NCBI RefSeq assembly: GCF_048569485.1
Contig: NC_134358.1
Coordinates: 245,248,964-245,312,963, forward strand
Direction of reading: 5' to 3'
Length of the DNA: 64,000 nt
From: Anomaloglossus baeobatrachus
Taxonomy: Eukaryota > Chordata > Amphibia > Anura > Aromobatidae
A program made the translations under genes and the position numbers. Below the pieces are notes generated by a model that saw only the letters and a program-made list of their open reading frames with translations, was not told where the DNA came from and did no database searches. This document shows positions 11,165 to 23,091 of this stretch, one piece after another (the first letter of the stretch is position 1; every line of letters begins with the position of its first letter).

Positions 11165-13060
11165 GCGGCTGAGGCTGCTGCTGCTCGGTGGTGGCTCGAG
11201 CGGTGGGCCGGATCCCGGGGACTCGAGCGGCGCTCCTCGCCCGTGAGTGAAAAGGGTGGGGCTTGGATTGTGGGGATTTGGTTATTGTCCGTGACATCAC
11301 TCACGGTTGTGGTGAGATTGGTGACACCACCGCTGCTCTGGACGGGGATCGATGACAGGGAGCAGCCTGGATGTTAGTTCTCCCCTCTGTGGGTAGTGGG
11401 TTGGTTGTCCCGGGGCCCGGTGATGGGGTAGGGATGGATGGCAGGCGGGTTACGGGGCCTGGCGAGGTGCAGGGTCGCGAGGGCAGCGCTGTGCCGCACG
11501 GCACGGTGGTACTCACTCAGCCAATGATGAGGACACAGTTCTCGGTAAAACACACGGCTGGATGGACGGGTCCCACAAACGGCTGCGGTGTTTCTCCTCC
11601 CGGCATGTTGATGGTGACTGCCTTTCCCTGCACCTATGTAGTGTAACGGTTCCAATGGGTTCCCACCGGTAATCCGCTCCCCAGCTTGGATGGGTGCTGA
11701 AGGAGCCCTTTTTGTCTGCAGGCTCTGGCCCTGGGAACTTTAGCCTTGGCGGTGACTGTGTTTCCCTCTCTCGGTTGGACTGTTGCCTTCTGACGGGACT
11801 TGGCTGCTGGGAAACCCAGGAGGTTCCCTTCGCTAACGGATTTGGCAAATTCACGGCGACTCCTAGCCTTGCCGGGGTCCATAAGCCCCTGCCGGATGGT
11901 GCTGGCTTCTCTTTGCGTACCGGTCCGGTACCGCCGGGCCACTGCCCGTCCACAGTCCTTACGGCAAGCTCCAATAGGCCTCTCCTGCAGACGGTCACCA
12001 CCGTCTGCCAACCTTGCTGATCTGTCCGGGCCACACACCCGGACCAACTTCAGGCTGCTTAACTGCCACTTCCCTCCTTCCACTTTCACCTCCAAAACTA
12101 AACTCTCTCCACTCCTCAACTCATCTGCCTGCTTTTCCCGCCTCCAGGACTGTGAACTCCTCGGTGGGCGGGGCCAACCACCTGGCCCACCCCCCTGGTG
12201 TGAACATCAGCCCCTGGAGGAAGGCAACAAGGGTTTGTGTCTGACTTCGGTGTGCCTGACCGGGAGTGTGGGGTGTGTAGGTGTTGTTCTGTCACGACCT
12301 GGCTTGTCCAGGGCATCACATAGTCACGGCTGCATGTGTCGCACCCCGGGGCAGCCGAGCTGCTCGGATCCAGGCGGTCCGTGGCTCGAGAAGTCCCAGA
12401 CCCGGTGGCACTGTCGAACAGTTTTAAATGAAAAAGATAAAGAAAGTCCGACTATGCCACTCGCGGTTTGCGGCCAGGGATAGTAGAGCCGCCGCTGCGG
12501 GTTCCTGCTGGGGATGATGGATAGGGGCAGCGTGGATGGTGGAGCCTTCCGTGAGCAGGGCTTTTCCCCAGGGGTAGGTGAAGGGTTAAAGTGGAGGCGT
12601 GCAGCAATGAAGCAGTCCAGACAAAGAGGGCAGTTTGATAGTGTTTACTCACTGGTTTGACACCCAGAGACGTACTGGATCCTGTGTCCCTGATTGCTGT
12701 GCCAGCCAACCTGATGCCACTCTACCTCCTGTGCACTCTGGTGTATGTGGGTCCTTCCTGTCGTGGAGCACTTGGAGGTCTTACTAGTGTCTGGATCCTA
12801 ACGCAGGCAGCTTGGACTATTTAAGGGAATTTCTCCCGGTCCCCTCTTTGCTGCTGATGCCTCGGACTTTAGTGGTGACAGATGAGTCCTAGAAACCCCC
12901 CCGCCTGGCAGAGCTAACAGATGGCTTGAAGTCCTCGTCTGTTCTGGGATCTGCAACCTGTGCGTGCAAAGTACTGTGAGCCCTGGATGTCCACCCCACA
13001 GGATCCCTCTGTCCTTGGAGCTTGCTCGCTCTCCCGCTACTTTCCTCCTCTGAGTGGCTG

Positions 13061-14290
13061 TGTGACGCCCTGGGCAAGCCAGGGGTCACAGGTCACAACA
13101 TCACATGCACCCCACATTCCCGGCAGGTACATCTAGGCTAACCTAAAATCCTTGTTGCCTTCCTCCAGGGGCTGATGTCCACACCAGGGGGTGGGCCAGG
13201 CAGTTGGCTCCGCCCACCGAGGAGTTCACAGCCCTGGAGGCGGGAAAACCAGGCAGATGAGTTTAGGAGGAGGAAGTAGAAGGAGGTGAAGTGGGAGAGG
13301 AGCAAAGGAGAGGAGCTTGAGTGAAGGAGTAAAAAGGAACAGTTAAGAAAGCCTGAAGTTGGTCCGGGTGTGTGCCCCGGACTGAGACAGCAAGGTCAGC
13401 AGACGGCTGTGATAGTCTGCAGGGGGACTGCTTGGAGGTTGCTGGAAGGACCGCGGACGGGTGGTGACCCGGCGGTACCGGAGCAGTATACGAAGAACAG
13501 TCAGCACCAGGGCAGGGGCCTTTCGGATCCCGGCAAGGCTAGGAGTCACCATAATTTGCCAAATCCGTCAGTGAAGGGGACCTCTGTCTCCTAACAACCA
13601 AGTCCCGATTGAAGGCAACAGTCCGACCGTTAAGGGGAGACACCGCCACCGCCAAGGCACCAGTTTCCCAGGGCCAGCGCCTGCGGGCAAGAGAGGGGCT
13701 CCTCCGGCTCATGTCCAGGTCGGGGAGCAGGTAACCGGTGGGAACCCATCGCTACCAAAAAGACTTTACATAGGTGCAGAGACAAGACCGTCACCGCTAA
13801 CTGCAGGGAACATCAGCACCGTAACCGTCCGAGGGACCCGTCCAACCAGCCGTTTGTTTACCGAGAACTGTGTCGTGTTTACTGGCTGAGTGAGTACCTC
13901 CGTGCCGTGCGGCACAGCGCTGTCCCTGCGCCCCTGCACCTCCACAGGCCCCATACCCGCCTGTCCACCATACCAACCCCATCACTGGGCCCCGGGACCA
14001 CCAAACCCCCTACCCGCGAAGGGGCAAATCAACAACTGGCTGCTCCATACCATCACTCCCGGGCTCCCCAGACAGAGCAGCGGTGGTGTCCACTTAATCA
14101 CCACAACCGTGGGTGGCGTCACGGACAATAAACTATCCCAAAACCCAATCCCCTTTCACTCACGGGCGAGGAGCGCCGCTCGAGTCCCCGGAATCCGGCC
14201 CATCGCTCGAGCCACCGAGCAGCAGCAGCCGCAGCGGCAGCTGGACCCGAGCAGTGGGAGAGCGCGGCGTCCCCTTCTCCGCCCGCGACA
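13061..14290 (+). repeat. 5' LTR of Gypsy copy B
   Basis: A 1230-bp LTR that begins TGTGACGCCCTGG and ends CCGCGACA. It is a direct repeat of 20235-21449. Confidence 0.94.
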
Positions 14291-14505
14291 ACTTGGCGTC
14301 ACAAACAGGATCTTACCGCTCTGCCGTTGGGTAGAGGTGCGCCTTGTGACCGCCGGAGGTATCCGGCCGGAAAATTTCAGAAGTCGCCATCTTTGGCGCG
14401 AAAAGTTCCCGCTCGAGCATCTTCTCAAGTAGTAGAGGCGCGAAGGCCAAAACCCCACCCCGATAGAGGAGGGGTCGGAAAGAGGCTAAGGGGGACGGAA
14501 ACAAG

Positions 14506-15546
14506 ATGTCTGCGCCCGACGGAGCCGCTGGAGGAGCGATGGTTGCAGCCGCAGTGGCACCCGTGGATGGGAATGGGCCTGCCCAGGTCCCGGCCGCGCT
14601 GGCGGGAGGTGCCGTGGCCCCCGCGCTCGCTCAGGTAATGCCGTTCTCCTTGCCCTATGCGCCCGGAGCTACCTGGCTACCGCAGTATGACGGGAAACCT
14701 GATGCTTTACAGGTCTTCCGGAAAAAGCTTAACCCGTTGCTAGAACTGTACCCCCTGACCGATAAGCAACGTGCAGCGGTAGTGCTGGGCCAGTTAACCG
14801 GTGCGGCTGAGCAGGAGGCGGAGACCCGGGCTGAGGGGGACCGGATCTCTGTAGCCCCCATCTTTGAGAAGCTACAGACTGCCTTTGAGACCCGGACTGA
14901 AGCTGAGCTGAGGATGCAGTTTTACCAGTGCCGGCAACGGTCTGTGGATAGCATTCGGGACTATGCTTTACGTCTGCAAACCGCCCTCCGCACGCTAAAG
15001 CGGGTGAATCCTATCAATGAGGCGGACAGCAACAAGATGTTAGAAGAGCAATTTGTGCAGGGGATGAGATCCCCTGAGGATCGCAAACAACTCCGGCTCT
15101 GGGCCCTAGAACACCCTGATGTGGACTTTGCCGTGTTAAAGGAACGGGCCATTAAAGCACTACAGCTCCCAGCTTCAGAAATCTTGGAGCCAGCCCCGTG
15201 GCCCATTGAGACGGCCCCCGTTGTGGTGGCCCCTGCCCTACCAACCTCTCCAATACCTACAGCCCCAAGCAGCACGATGGAGGAACTTGCAGCCCAGGTC
15301 CGTCACATGGACGGAGACCTCGCCAAGATTCTTGCTGCACTCCAACCTTTGACCAGATCTCAGCCTCCAGCACAGATACAGTTTGCCGACAGCCCTGAGG
15401 ATGTCCCCTGGATGCAGCGGAGAAGTGCTAACAACCCGCGGAGCAGACCTCCAACCTGCTACAAGTGCCGTAAGCCTGGGCATTACTTCCGACAGTGCCC
15501 GTTAAACGAGCAACCCCTGGGGCCCCGGGCCAATCCTCAGGAGTAG
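14506..15546 (+). CDS. Gag of Gypsy copy B
   Basis: A 346-codon frame. An Ala/Pro-rich N-terminus precedes a retrotransposon gag core around residues 60-220 (YDGKPDALQVFRKKLNP, then FYQCRQRSVDSIRDYALRL). A Pro-rich linker and one CCHC zinc knuckle (CYKCRKPGHYFRQCP, near residue 320) follow. The family role is particle assembly and RNA packaging. The pol frame begins within the last ~50 bases of gag in another frame. That is a usual layout for elements that make Gag-Pol by frameshifting, although the mechanism here is not shown. Confidence 0.9.
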   Translation: MSAPDGAAGGAMVAAAVAPVDGNGPAQVPAALAGGAVAPALAQVMPFSLPYAPGATWLPQYDGKPDALQVFRKKLNPLLELYPLTDKQRAAVVLGQLTGAAEQEAETRAEGDRISVAPIFEKLQTAFETRTEAELRMQFYQCRQRSVDSIRDYALRLQTALRTLKRVNPINEADSNKMLEEQFVQGMRSPEDRKQLRLWALEHPDVDFAVLKERAIKALQLPASEILEPAPWPIETAPVVVAPALPTSPIPTAPSSTMEELAAQVRHMDGDLAKILAALQPLTRSQPPAQIQFADSPEDVPWMQRRSANNPRSRPPTCYKCRKPGHYFRQCPLNEQPLGPRANPQE

Positions 15547-18500
15547 AACCCCGTGGCCCCCCAGACTGGCGGGACCGGTATATCGGGGCCCGGCCCATCA
15601 TCCCCGTGGCTGTGGACGGCATACCGGTGATGGCTCTCTTGGACACTGGATCACAGGTAACCACCATACCATACACATTGTACCAGCGGTATTGGGGGAT
15701 AGATGAGCTGGCACCCCCCGATACTAGTATAACGCTAATTGCTGCTAATGGACTCCCATTGACCCAAGTGGGGTATAAACAGGTGGCTATGACAGTGGGG
15801 CAAGCTGAACTGCAACACCAGGGTATGATTGTGATCATGAATGAACCCAGGGATCATAACCCGAAGATAGTGCTAGGAACCAATGAGATGGAGCACTGTA
15901 TGGGTGATGTGTTGGCCCTACTGCAACAGCAGGCCGCCACGGCGGCGGGGAGCCGACAGAGAGCTGTGCAGCGTGAGATCCGAGCCTTGATGTACCGCCA
16001 GCATGTAAACTCAACAGGAGGAGAGATTGGTGGAGTGAGAGTGATGGATGTTGCTCCGTTGATTGTGCCCCCTAGGAGTGAGATGATGATTTGGTGTAGG
16101 GCAGCAGTAGGGCCTCAGGGGCGTGACTACCCTGCCATGATGGAGCCCATACCCTCCGAGCACTGGCCCACTGTAATGGCCACCCGAGGGGTGGTAGACG
16201 TAAAGAAGGGGAGAGTGCCCGTGAGGGTGCTGAACTGTGGGGAGGAAGAAGTCAGGCTTCCCCGGTATGCCACCATTGCCAAGCTGCTCACCCAGGATCC
16301 CCACACCATCCACGAGGCCATTCCCTCAGTCTCCCCACCTACTACCAGCACTCCCCCGCCTCAAGGGGAGGTAAATGAGTGGCACCAACAGCTACACGTG
16401 GGCACTGATGATACCCCTACACATCACAAAGCAGGGGTATACAGGGTGGTGCGGGAGTATGAACAAGTTTTCAGCAAACATCCACTAGACTTTGGGCAGA
16501 TCAAAGGGGTCCAACACCACATCCCCACCGGTGAACACCCCCCTATCAAAGAGAGGTACAGGCCTATTCCCCCTGCACATTACCAGTGTGCCAAAGATAT
16601 GTTGAGGAACATGAAGGAGGCAGGGGTTATTCGGGACAGCTGTAGTCCCTGGGCCGCTCCGTTGGTACTGGTCAAGAAGAAGGATGGCACCATGCGGATG
16701 TGTGTGGACTACCGGAAGATTAATCAGATAACACATAAAGATGCCTACCCACAGCCCCGTATTGAAGAGTCTTTGGCCGCACTGAGAACCGCAAATTACT
16801 TCTCTACCCTTGACCTCACCAGTGGGTACTGGCAAGTGGCAGTGGCCCCGGAAGACCGGGAGAAAACCGCCTTCACCACCCCAATGGGGCTCTGTGAATT
16901 CAATAGTATGCCGTTTGGGCTGTGCAATGCCCCTGGAACCTTCCAACGGCTGATGGAGTGCTGTCTGGGACATCTGAACTTCGAGACCGTCCTGTTATAC
17001 CTGGATGATGTGATTGTATACTCTCAGACGTATGAAGCCCATCTGGAGCACCTAGCCGAGGTGTTCGCGTCCCTTGCCAAATACGGGATGAAGTTAAAGC
17101 CCTCCAAGTGCCACCTGCTGAAACCCAGAGTGCAGTACCTGGGGCATGTGGTGAGTGCGGAAGGTGTCGCCCCCGACTCTGAGAAGATCACTGCCATCCG
17201 GGACTGGCCAAGACCAACCACCGTGAGGGAAGTAAGGCAGTTTTTGGGTCTGGTGGGATACTACCGGCACTTCATCAAGGGGTACACGAAGATGGCTGCT
17301 CCCATGCAAGACCTTATCGTGGGACAGACCAAAGGTGGTAGACCCATCGGAGCCCCACTGGTGTGGGAAGACAGGCATGAGGAATCCTTTCGTCAGCTGA
17401 AAGCGGCCTTGACTGGAGAAGAGGTCCTAACGTACCCTGACTACGGCTGCCCATTCATCCTCTACACAGACTCCAGCAATGTGGGTTTGGGGGCAGTCCT
17501 GTCCCAGGTCCAGGAAGGAAAGGAGAAGGTGATTGCCTATGCTAGTCGAAAACTCCGGCCGACTGAAAGGAACCCTGAGAACTACAGCTCCTTCAAGCTC
17601 GAGCTACTGGCACTGGTGTGGGCTATCACCGAGCGGTTTCGCCACTACTTGGCCGCAGCAAAATTCACCGCTTTCACGGATAACAATCCGTTGACTCACC
17701 TGGACACGGCCAAGCTGGGCGCGTTGGAGCAGCGGTGGGTGGCCAGACTAGCCAACTATGACTTCACCATCAAATACAGGGCCGGTCGTGTCAACATTAA
17801 TGCTGATGCCCTCTCTCGGATGCCCCACTTGTCAGAAGGTGGGTGCGAGGATGATGACCTCGAGGAGATCGAGTTGCCTGCATTCCACCGGCCACCAACT
17901 GAGAAGGTACATGTCCACCAACAACGGGTGAACCTGGATCCGCTGCCCAGTCAGGAGTGGCAGGAAGCTCAAAATCAGGCGCCCGCTGTCCGCCTAGTCA
18001 AGACCCTGGTGGAGCAAGGCGCTGCTGGGATGGACCCTGCCGCCCCAGCTGAAGCCCAACGCTTGTGGAAGGAACGGACCCGGCTGTGTCTACATCAGGG
18101 GAGGTTGTACCGTGAGCTGATCAACCCGAAGACCCATGAGAAAATCCGCCAGTTGGTTATTCCCCAAGCTGATGTACCCACTTATTCTGCAGGCGTACCA
18201 TGATGGTGCCGCCCACTTCGGGTGGAAGAAGCTGGAGATGCTGTTGAGGGAGCGGTTCTATTGGAGTGGGATGCGGGAGTCTGTGGAGGCCTGGTGTCGA
18301 GAGTGCGGTCCTTGTACGTTGAGGAGGAAGGATGAAGCCAGCCAGAAGGCTCCCCTACGCCCGATCGTTACACACCAACCGCTGGAGCTGGTCGCCTTGG
18401 ACCATGTAAAGCTCACCCCCAGCCGAAGTGGGTACACTTACGCTCTGACCATAGTAGATCATTACTCCCGGTTCATGGTGGTTGTCCCGGTCAAGGACTT

Positions 18501-19593
18501 AACCGGCCGTACCGCTGCTAGAGCATTCCAAGCTTACTTCTGTCGACCCCATGGATACCCTGAGAAGGTGCTTACCGACCAAGGTCCAGCCTTTGAGGCG
18601 GAGGTGTTCCATGAGTTCTGTCAGCTGTACGGCTGCAAGAAGATCCGGACCACACCTTACCATGCCCAGACCAACGGTATGTGTGAGAAGATGAACCATC
18701 TGGTCCTTGGCCTCCTCAAAACGTTGCCGTTCGAGGAGCGGAACCTGTGGCCGGAGAAGCTGCCTGACTTGGTCGATATGTACAACAATATCCCATCTAG
18801 CTCAACGAAGTGCACCCCAGCGTATCTGATGAGGGCTCGGCCTGGCCGACTGCCGGTGGACCTGGAAATGGGACTGGAAGCCCCAGAGACACACCCCTCA
18901 ATGGCTGAATGGGACACCCGGCGGAGGGTGCAGTACCGACAGATTCAGGAGTATGTGGAGAAGAACCTAAGTCGGAGTCGAGAACAACAGGAGCAGCGCT
19001 TCAATCAGAAAGCGTCTGCGGGCCCTTTCCAGCCTGGAGATGTGGTGTTAAAGCGGAAGAGGAAAACCCACAAGCTGGATGATCAATGGGAACAAATCCC
19101 ATACGTCATACAGCCCACAGGATGGGAAGATGGAAAGGCCTACCAGATCAGTCGTGACCAAGGGGGCACCTTGGCCACGGTTTCTCGGGACCATCTGAAA
19201 AGGTGCCCACCAGCATTGAGGGCGATGGCTGAAGTACCAGTTCCTCCACCAGCAGAAAAGGCAAAAGAGGTGATCCACACTGTGATGGGTGACTTCCCAG
19301 CAGACTGGCCTACACAGAACGGCGCGGTGATTCTTCCAGTGATACTGTTCCCACAACCTGTGGATGAAGAAGTGGTGGAAGCGGTCAACCGTGAGCCAGA
19401 ACCAGTGCCAGTGCCCAGGGATGAACCTGTGCCCAGCTCCCCTATGCCTCTGCCTGCCCCACACGATAGCAGGGAGGAGGAACCGATTGTTCCCTCTGCC
19501 CCACTGCCTAGCCCCACTGACACCGGACCCCGGAGGTCCACCCGTCCCAACCTAGGTAGGCCCCCACTTAGGTACAGGGAAACCGTTCTTTAA
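15495..19593 (+). pseudogene. pol region of Gypsy copy B (near-whole, about one break)
   Basis: In order the region encodes a retropepsin-like protease (MALLDTGSQVTTIPY), a reverse transcriptase (VDYRKINQIT, then YLDDVIVYS), RNase H (YTDSSNVGLGAVLSQ, FTDNNPLTHL) and an integrase. The integrase has a zinc region (CREC…CTLC-like), a core with ALDHVKLT, LTDQGPAFEAE and HAQTNGMCEKMNH, and a GPY-like tail. Residues of the RT and integrase active sites are visible. The region is about as long as expected for the family and appears interrupted about once. It is reported as one fossil region and not reconstructed. Confidence 0.92.
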
Positions 19594-20234
19594 AAGGGGG
19601 AGGGGAAAGAAAACAGGTGTGTTTTAAGTGTGCTTGAGAAGTTTTTGTGAAAATGAAAAATTGATTACCGTGAAAGTAACCTGATTGTCTACCGTGATTG
19701 GAAACCGGCCGTTGCCGGCACCGTTGTCCCCGTGGGGACCGTTTGAAAAGTCTGCATAGAGAACTTTCTATGGACAAGCCCGTGAACTTGCAGGGCAACC
19801 ACAGATGCTAGTGGCTTGTAAATAAGTTGTGTTACCATTACCGTTTCCGCATTTACCGCCTCCGGAGAGGCAGGTTGGAGGGAGGGCCCACAGCGGAGCA
19901 GGCTGGGGCCCAGCCACCACAGGAACCGGTGGCTACCCTCTGGAGGGGAAGGACAGATCCCGCTCGGGTAACTGGTTCAGGACTGGAGTCAAGGGGTGCT
20001 GCCTGGGTTTTAGGGGCAGCATCAGGGCCAGGTTACTTGGGTGGGAGAGAGCGGAGACCGTAACCGTTAACCGTTTTAATGTTTGCAACGTTTAAGAACC
20101 GAACCTCCCGATGTGGGATGATGTCATAACTTGTATATATGTTACCGTTTTTTATCTTACAGAAAAACAAAAGGAAAATAAAACCGGTGTTGGACGGGCA
20201 GCCCGAGGACGGTCTGCGTTTTGCTAAGGGGGAA
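19594..20234 (+). other. 3' untranslated region of Gypsy copy B
   Basis: About 640 bp without a convincing ORF, ending in the polypurine tract GCTAAGGGGGAA (20223-20234) against the 3' LTR. The matching stretch of copy A is 1046-1714. Confidence 0.8.
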
Positions 20235-21449
20235 TGTGACGCCCTGGGCAAGCCAGGGGTCACAGGTCACAACATCACATGCACCCCACATTCCCGGCAG
20301 GTTCATCTAGGCTAACCTAAAATCCTTGTTGCCTTCCTCCAGGGGCTGATGTCCACACCAGGGGGTAGGCCAGGCGGTTGGCTCCGCCCACCGAGGAGTT
20401 CACAGCCCTGGAGGCGGGAGAACCAGGCAGATGAGTTTAGGAGGAGGAAGTAGAAAGAGGTGAAGTGGGAGAGGAGCAAAGGAGAGGAGCTTGAGTGAAG
20501 GAGTAAAAAGGAACAGTTAAGAAAGCCTGAAGTTGGTCCGGGTGTGTGCCCCGGACTGAGACAGCAAGGTCAGCAGACGGCTGTGATAGTCTGCAGGGGG
20601 ACTGCTTGGAGGTTGCTGGAAGGACCGCGGACGGGTGGTGACCCGGCGGTACCGGAGCAGTATACGAAGAACAGTCAGCACCAGGGCAGGGGCCTTTCGG
20701 ATCCCGGCAAGGCTAGGAGTCGCCATAATTTGCCAAATCCGTCAGTGAAGGGGACCTCTGTCTCCTAACAACCAAGTCCCGATTGAAGGCAACAGTCCGA
20801 CCGTTAAGGGGAGACACCGCCACCGCCAAGGCACCAGTTTACCAGGGCCAGCGCCTGCGGGCAAGAGAGGGGCTCCTCCGGCTCATGTCCAGGTCGGGGA
20901 GTGGGTAACCGGTGGGAACCCATCGCTACCAAAAAGACTTTACATAGGTGCAGGGAAAAGACCGTCACCGCTAACTGCAGGGAACATCAGCACCGTAACC
21001 GTCCGAGGGACCCGTCCAACCAGCCGTTTGTTTACCGAGAACTGTGTCGTGTTTACTGGCTGAGTGAGTACCTCCGTGCCGTGCGGCACAGCGCTGTCCC
21101 TGTGCCCCTGCACCTCCACAGGCCCCATACCCGCCTGTCCACCATACCAACTCCATCACTGGGCCCCGGGACCACCAAACCCCCTACCCACGGAGGGGCA
21201 AATCAACAACTGGTTGCTCCATACCATCACTCCCGGGCTCCCCAGACAGAGCAGCGGTGGTGTCCACTTAATCACCACAACCGTGGGTGGCGTCACGGAC
21301 AATAAACTATCCCAAAACCCAATCCCCTTTCACTCACGGGCGAGGAGCGCCGCTCGAGTCCCCGGGATCCGGCCCATCGCTCGAGCCACCGAGCAGCAGC
21401 AGGACCCGAGCAGTGGGAGAGCGCGGCGTCCCCTCCTCCGCCCGCGACA
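20235..21449 (+). repeat. 3' LTR of Gypsy copy B
   Basis: A 1215-bp direct repeat of the 5' LTR that ends CCGCGACA, followed by the GCTG target duplicate. Confidence 0.94.
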
Positions 21450-21873
21450 GCTGTTCTTTCTACTCAGGTCTCTGCGGAATCTTTGCTACTTTCCTTAGTG
21501 TCTCAAGAGTCTGTGGTCTGTCTTGACACCTTTCTTACTACTCCTCTCCTCAACTCACAACTCCTTCCTCTTTCACTTCCTTTCTTCGACTGCTCCTAAT
21601 CTCTTCTGACTGTCCCACTGTCTATCCACACTCCCCGGGTCACTTTCTCCTCCCACAAGTCTGGTCTCTTCCTCCCAGTTGGCTGCCTATTATCTAACAG
21701 TGCCCAGCCATGTCATCTGGCTAGGTGAGGCTCCCAGCCAGGTATAGCGAGTGTAAATGTCCTGGTGTGCTAGTGTGTGTGTAGTGGCTGGCACAGTTAT
21801 GTTGGACCTGAGCTGTTATCTTGTTGTTACCTTATTTTTGTGACACCTGGTTACCGCAGGGGCGTCACACATG

Positions 21874-22689
21874 CAGTATTACAGCTCAGTCTTATTTATT
21901 GATCTTAGTAGCAGGACCTGGTAAAGCCGCTATTTTCCCTACAGAGCTGTGTATCGCAGATAATGAAGAGGATGCTGCTCTCCATATAATTCTGCGGTCA
22001 TATAGCTGATGGGCAGGGAAACAAAATCAGATTCCCTGAACTAATATTGATGACCTATTCTTCCTATTCAGGGAAGCTGTCGTTTTCACTGGTGGTACTT
22101 TTGGACATATACCACTTAGGGAATATGCAATGACATTTTTGGGGGGCAGATCTCACCATGGAAACCACTATGAAGAATACTCGAATGACCATCTGCATCT
22201 ACTCGCTGTGCACAGGATCAGGCTTTTCAGCATCTTTTACCAACTTCGGGTTTTTAAAACCACCAAGTGATTAAAAGAAGTGACCGGTCCATTCTTCTGG
22301 TGTTTTCCACTAGGAAAACGCTCTGTATTTTACAATGCAGATCAATGGGAAGGCTCGGAAGATGCCGGAATCCCCAACTTCCAGCTTGTACTTTACAATG
22401 GTAAGGAGATGCTGGGACCAGACTGCGGACCATACAGGAACCACAATACTGATAAGACGCAGGCAATATCACAAGTAATCATTTACATCCAGGTACCTTT
22501 ATAGGTGACATCTTCTGAGTCATTCCCATCCTTTTTGTCTCCACTCAGTACAGACGCCATGATGAGGTTTCGTGCCCACTGATCGCCTCTGAAGCCCTCC
22601 CTCTTTATTCTTCAGCAGCACTTCCCCACACATCACCTTTACAAATAAAAGTATCATTATACTGCCGCATAAATATAAATATCTCCCAT
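21874..22689. other. Non-coding stretch, nothing recognised
   Basis: Mixed-composition DNA right of the solo LTR. Only short frames (about 75 codons) occur on both strands around 22254-22504, and none resembles a known protein. Confidence 0.5.
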
Positions 22690-23057
22690 GCTGTGCCCCT
22701 GAATAAATAATTGCTGTGCTTCCTTCACAAAATATCCCCCCACACTGCCCTTATCCAAAATACCTCCCACACTGCCTCTCTCCTTAATATACCCCCACGC
22801 TGCCTCTCTCCATAATGTCCCCTCCACACTGCTCTCTTTATAATATACCCACACACTGCCACTCTGCATAATATACCACATATTGCCACTTTTTTATTAT
22901 TATTAATGATAATAATAATAATAAAAAATAATTATTTATATATTCCCCCAAACTGCTCTTTTGTAATCCCCCCCACACACACAATACAATGCACCCTCCA
23001 TTACCCCCTCCACACACAAACATACACACTCAATACAATGCACCCCCCATTACCCCT

Positions 23058-23091
<34 letters not shown>

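Larger units (their letters stand above)
1..12320 (-). mobile_element. Ty3/Gypsy LTR retrotransposon, copy A (broken fossil, cut by window edge)
   Basis: A minus-strand Metaviridae-type element. Read right to left it has a 5' LTR (12320 to 7856, split by a later insertion), a primer-binding-like site just inside it, a gag region, a pol region and a 3' LTR (1045 to beyond base 1). The polypurine tract (CTAAGGGGGAA on the minus strand) abuts the 3' LTR at 1046. Pol order is protease, reverse transcriptase, RNase H, integrase, which is typical of Ty3/Gypsy. It is the same family as copy B (13061-21449) but visibly more decayed. I judge about five breaks in its coding regions plus two large insertions, a Penelope tail in gag and a separate LTR element in the 5' LTR. 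Its left target-site duplication lies outside the window. Confidence 0.93.
7856..12320 (-). repeat. 5' LTR of Gypsy copy A, split by an LTR element insertion
   Basis: The LTR occupies 7856-7914 and 11165-12320 and matches the copy B LTR in reverse complement. The separate LTR element at 7915-11164 interrupts it and duplicated the 4-bp target GCGG (7911-7914 and 11165-11168). Immediately left, at 7838-7853, is the minus-strand primer-binding-like site TGGCGTCACGAACAGGAT. I could not assign its tRNA. Confidence 0.9.
13061..21449 (+). mobile_element. Ty3/Gypsy LTR retrotransposon, copy B (nearly whole)
   Basis: An 8.4-kb element with LTRs at 13061-14290 and 20235-21449 and a 4-bp target duplication GCTG (13057-13060, 21450-21453). 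A primer-like site TGGCGTCACAAACAGGAT follows two bases after the 5' LTR. It has gag, pol in the order protease, RT, RNase H, integrase, and a polypurine tract before the 3' LTR. By eye the LTRs differ at roughly 1.5% of positions plus a 12-bp indel, so it is young. It looks close to whole, with about one break in pol. There is no chromodomain that I recognise and no envelope-like ORF. Confidence 0.95.
12337..21869. mobile_element. Solo LTR of another family, interrupted by Gypsy copy B
   Basis: The outer parts are 12337-13060 and 21454-21869, about 1.14 kb together. The left end starts TGTCGCACCCC and the right end finishes GGGGCGTCACA. The 4-bp duplication CATG flanks both ends (12333-12336 and 21870-21873). 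Copy B lies inside with its own GCTG duplication. No internal coding region of this family remains, so it looks like a recombined solo LTR older than copy B. Confidence 0.8.

Noticed and set aside
14293-14310. Assigning the Gypsy B primer site to a specific tRNA
   Set aside because: TGGCGTC agrees with tRNA-Asn ends for only the first bases. The rest does not fit any tRNA I can recall.
13890-14432. 180-codon frame in the Gypsy B LTR (and the like in copy A and the solo LTR)
   Set aside because: Lies wholly within GC-rich LTR sequence. The counterparts vary in frame and length.
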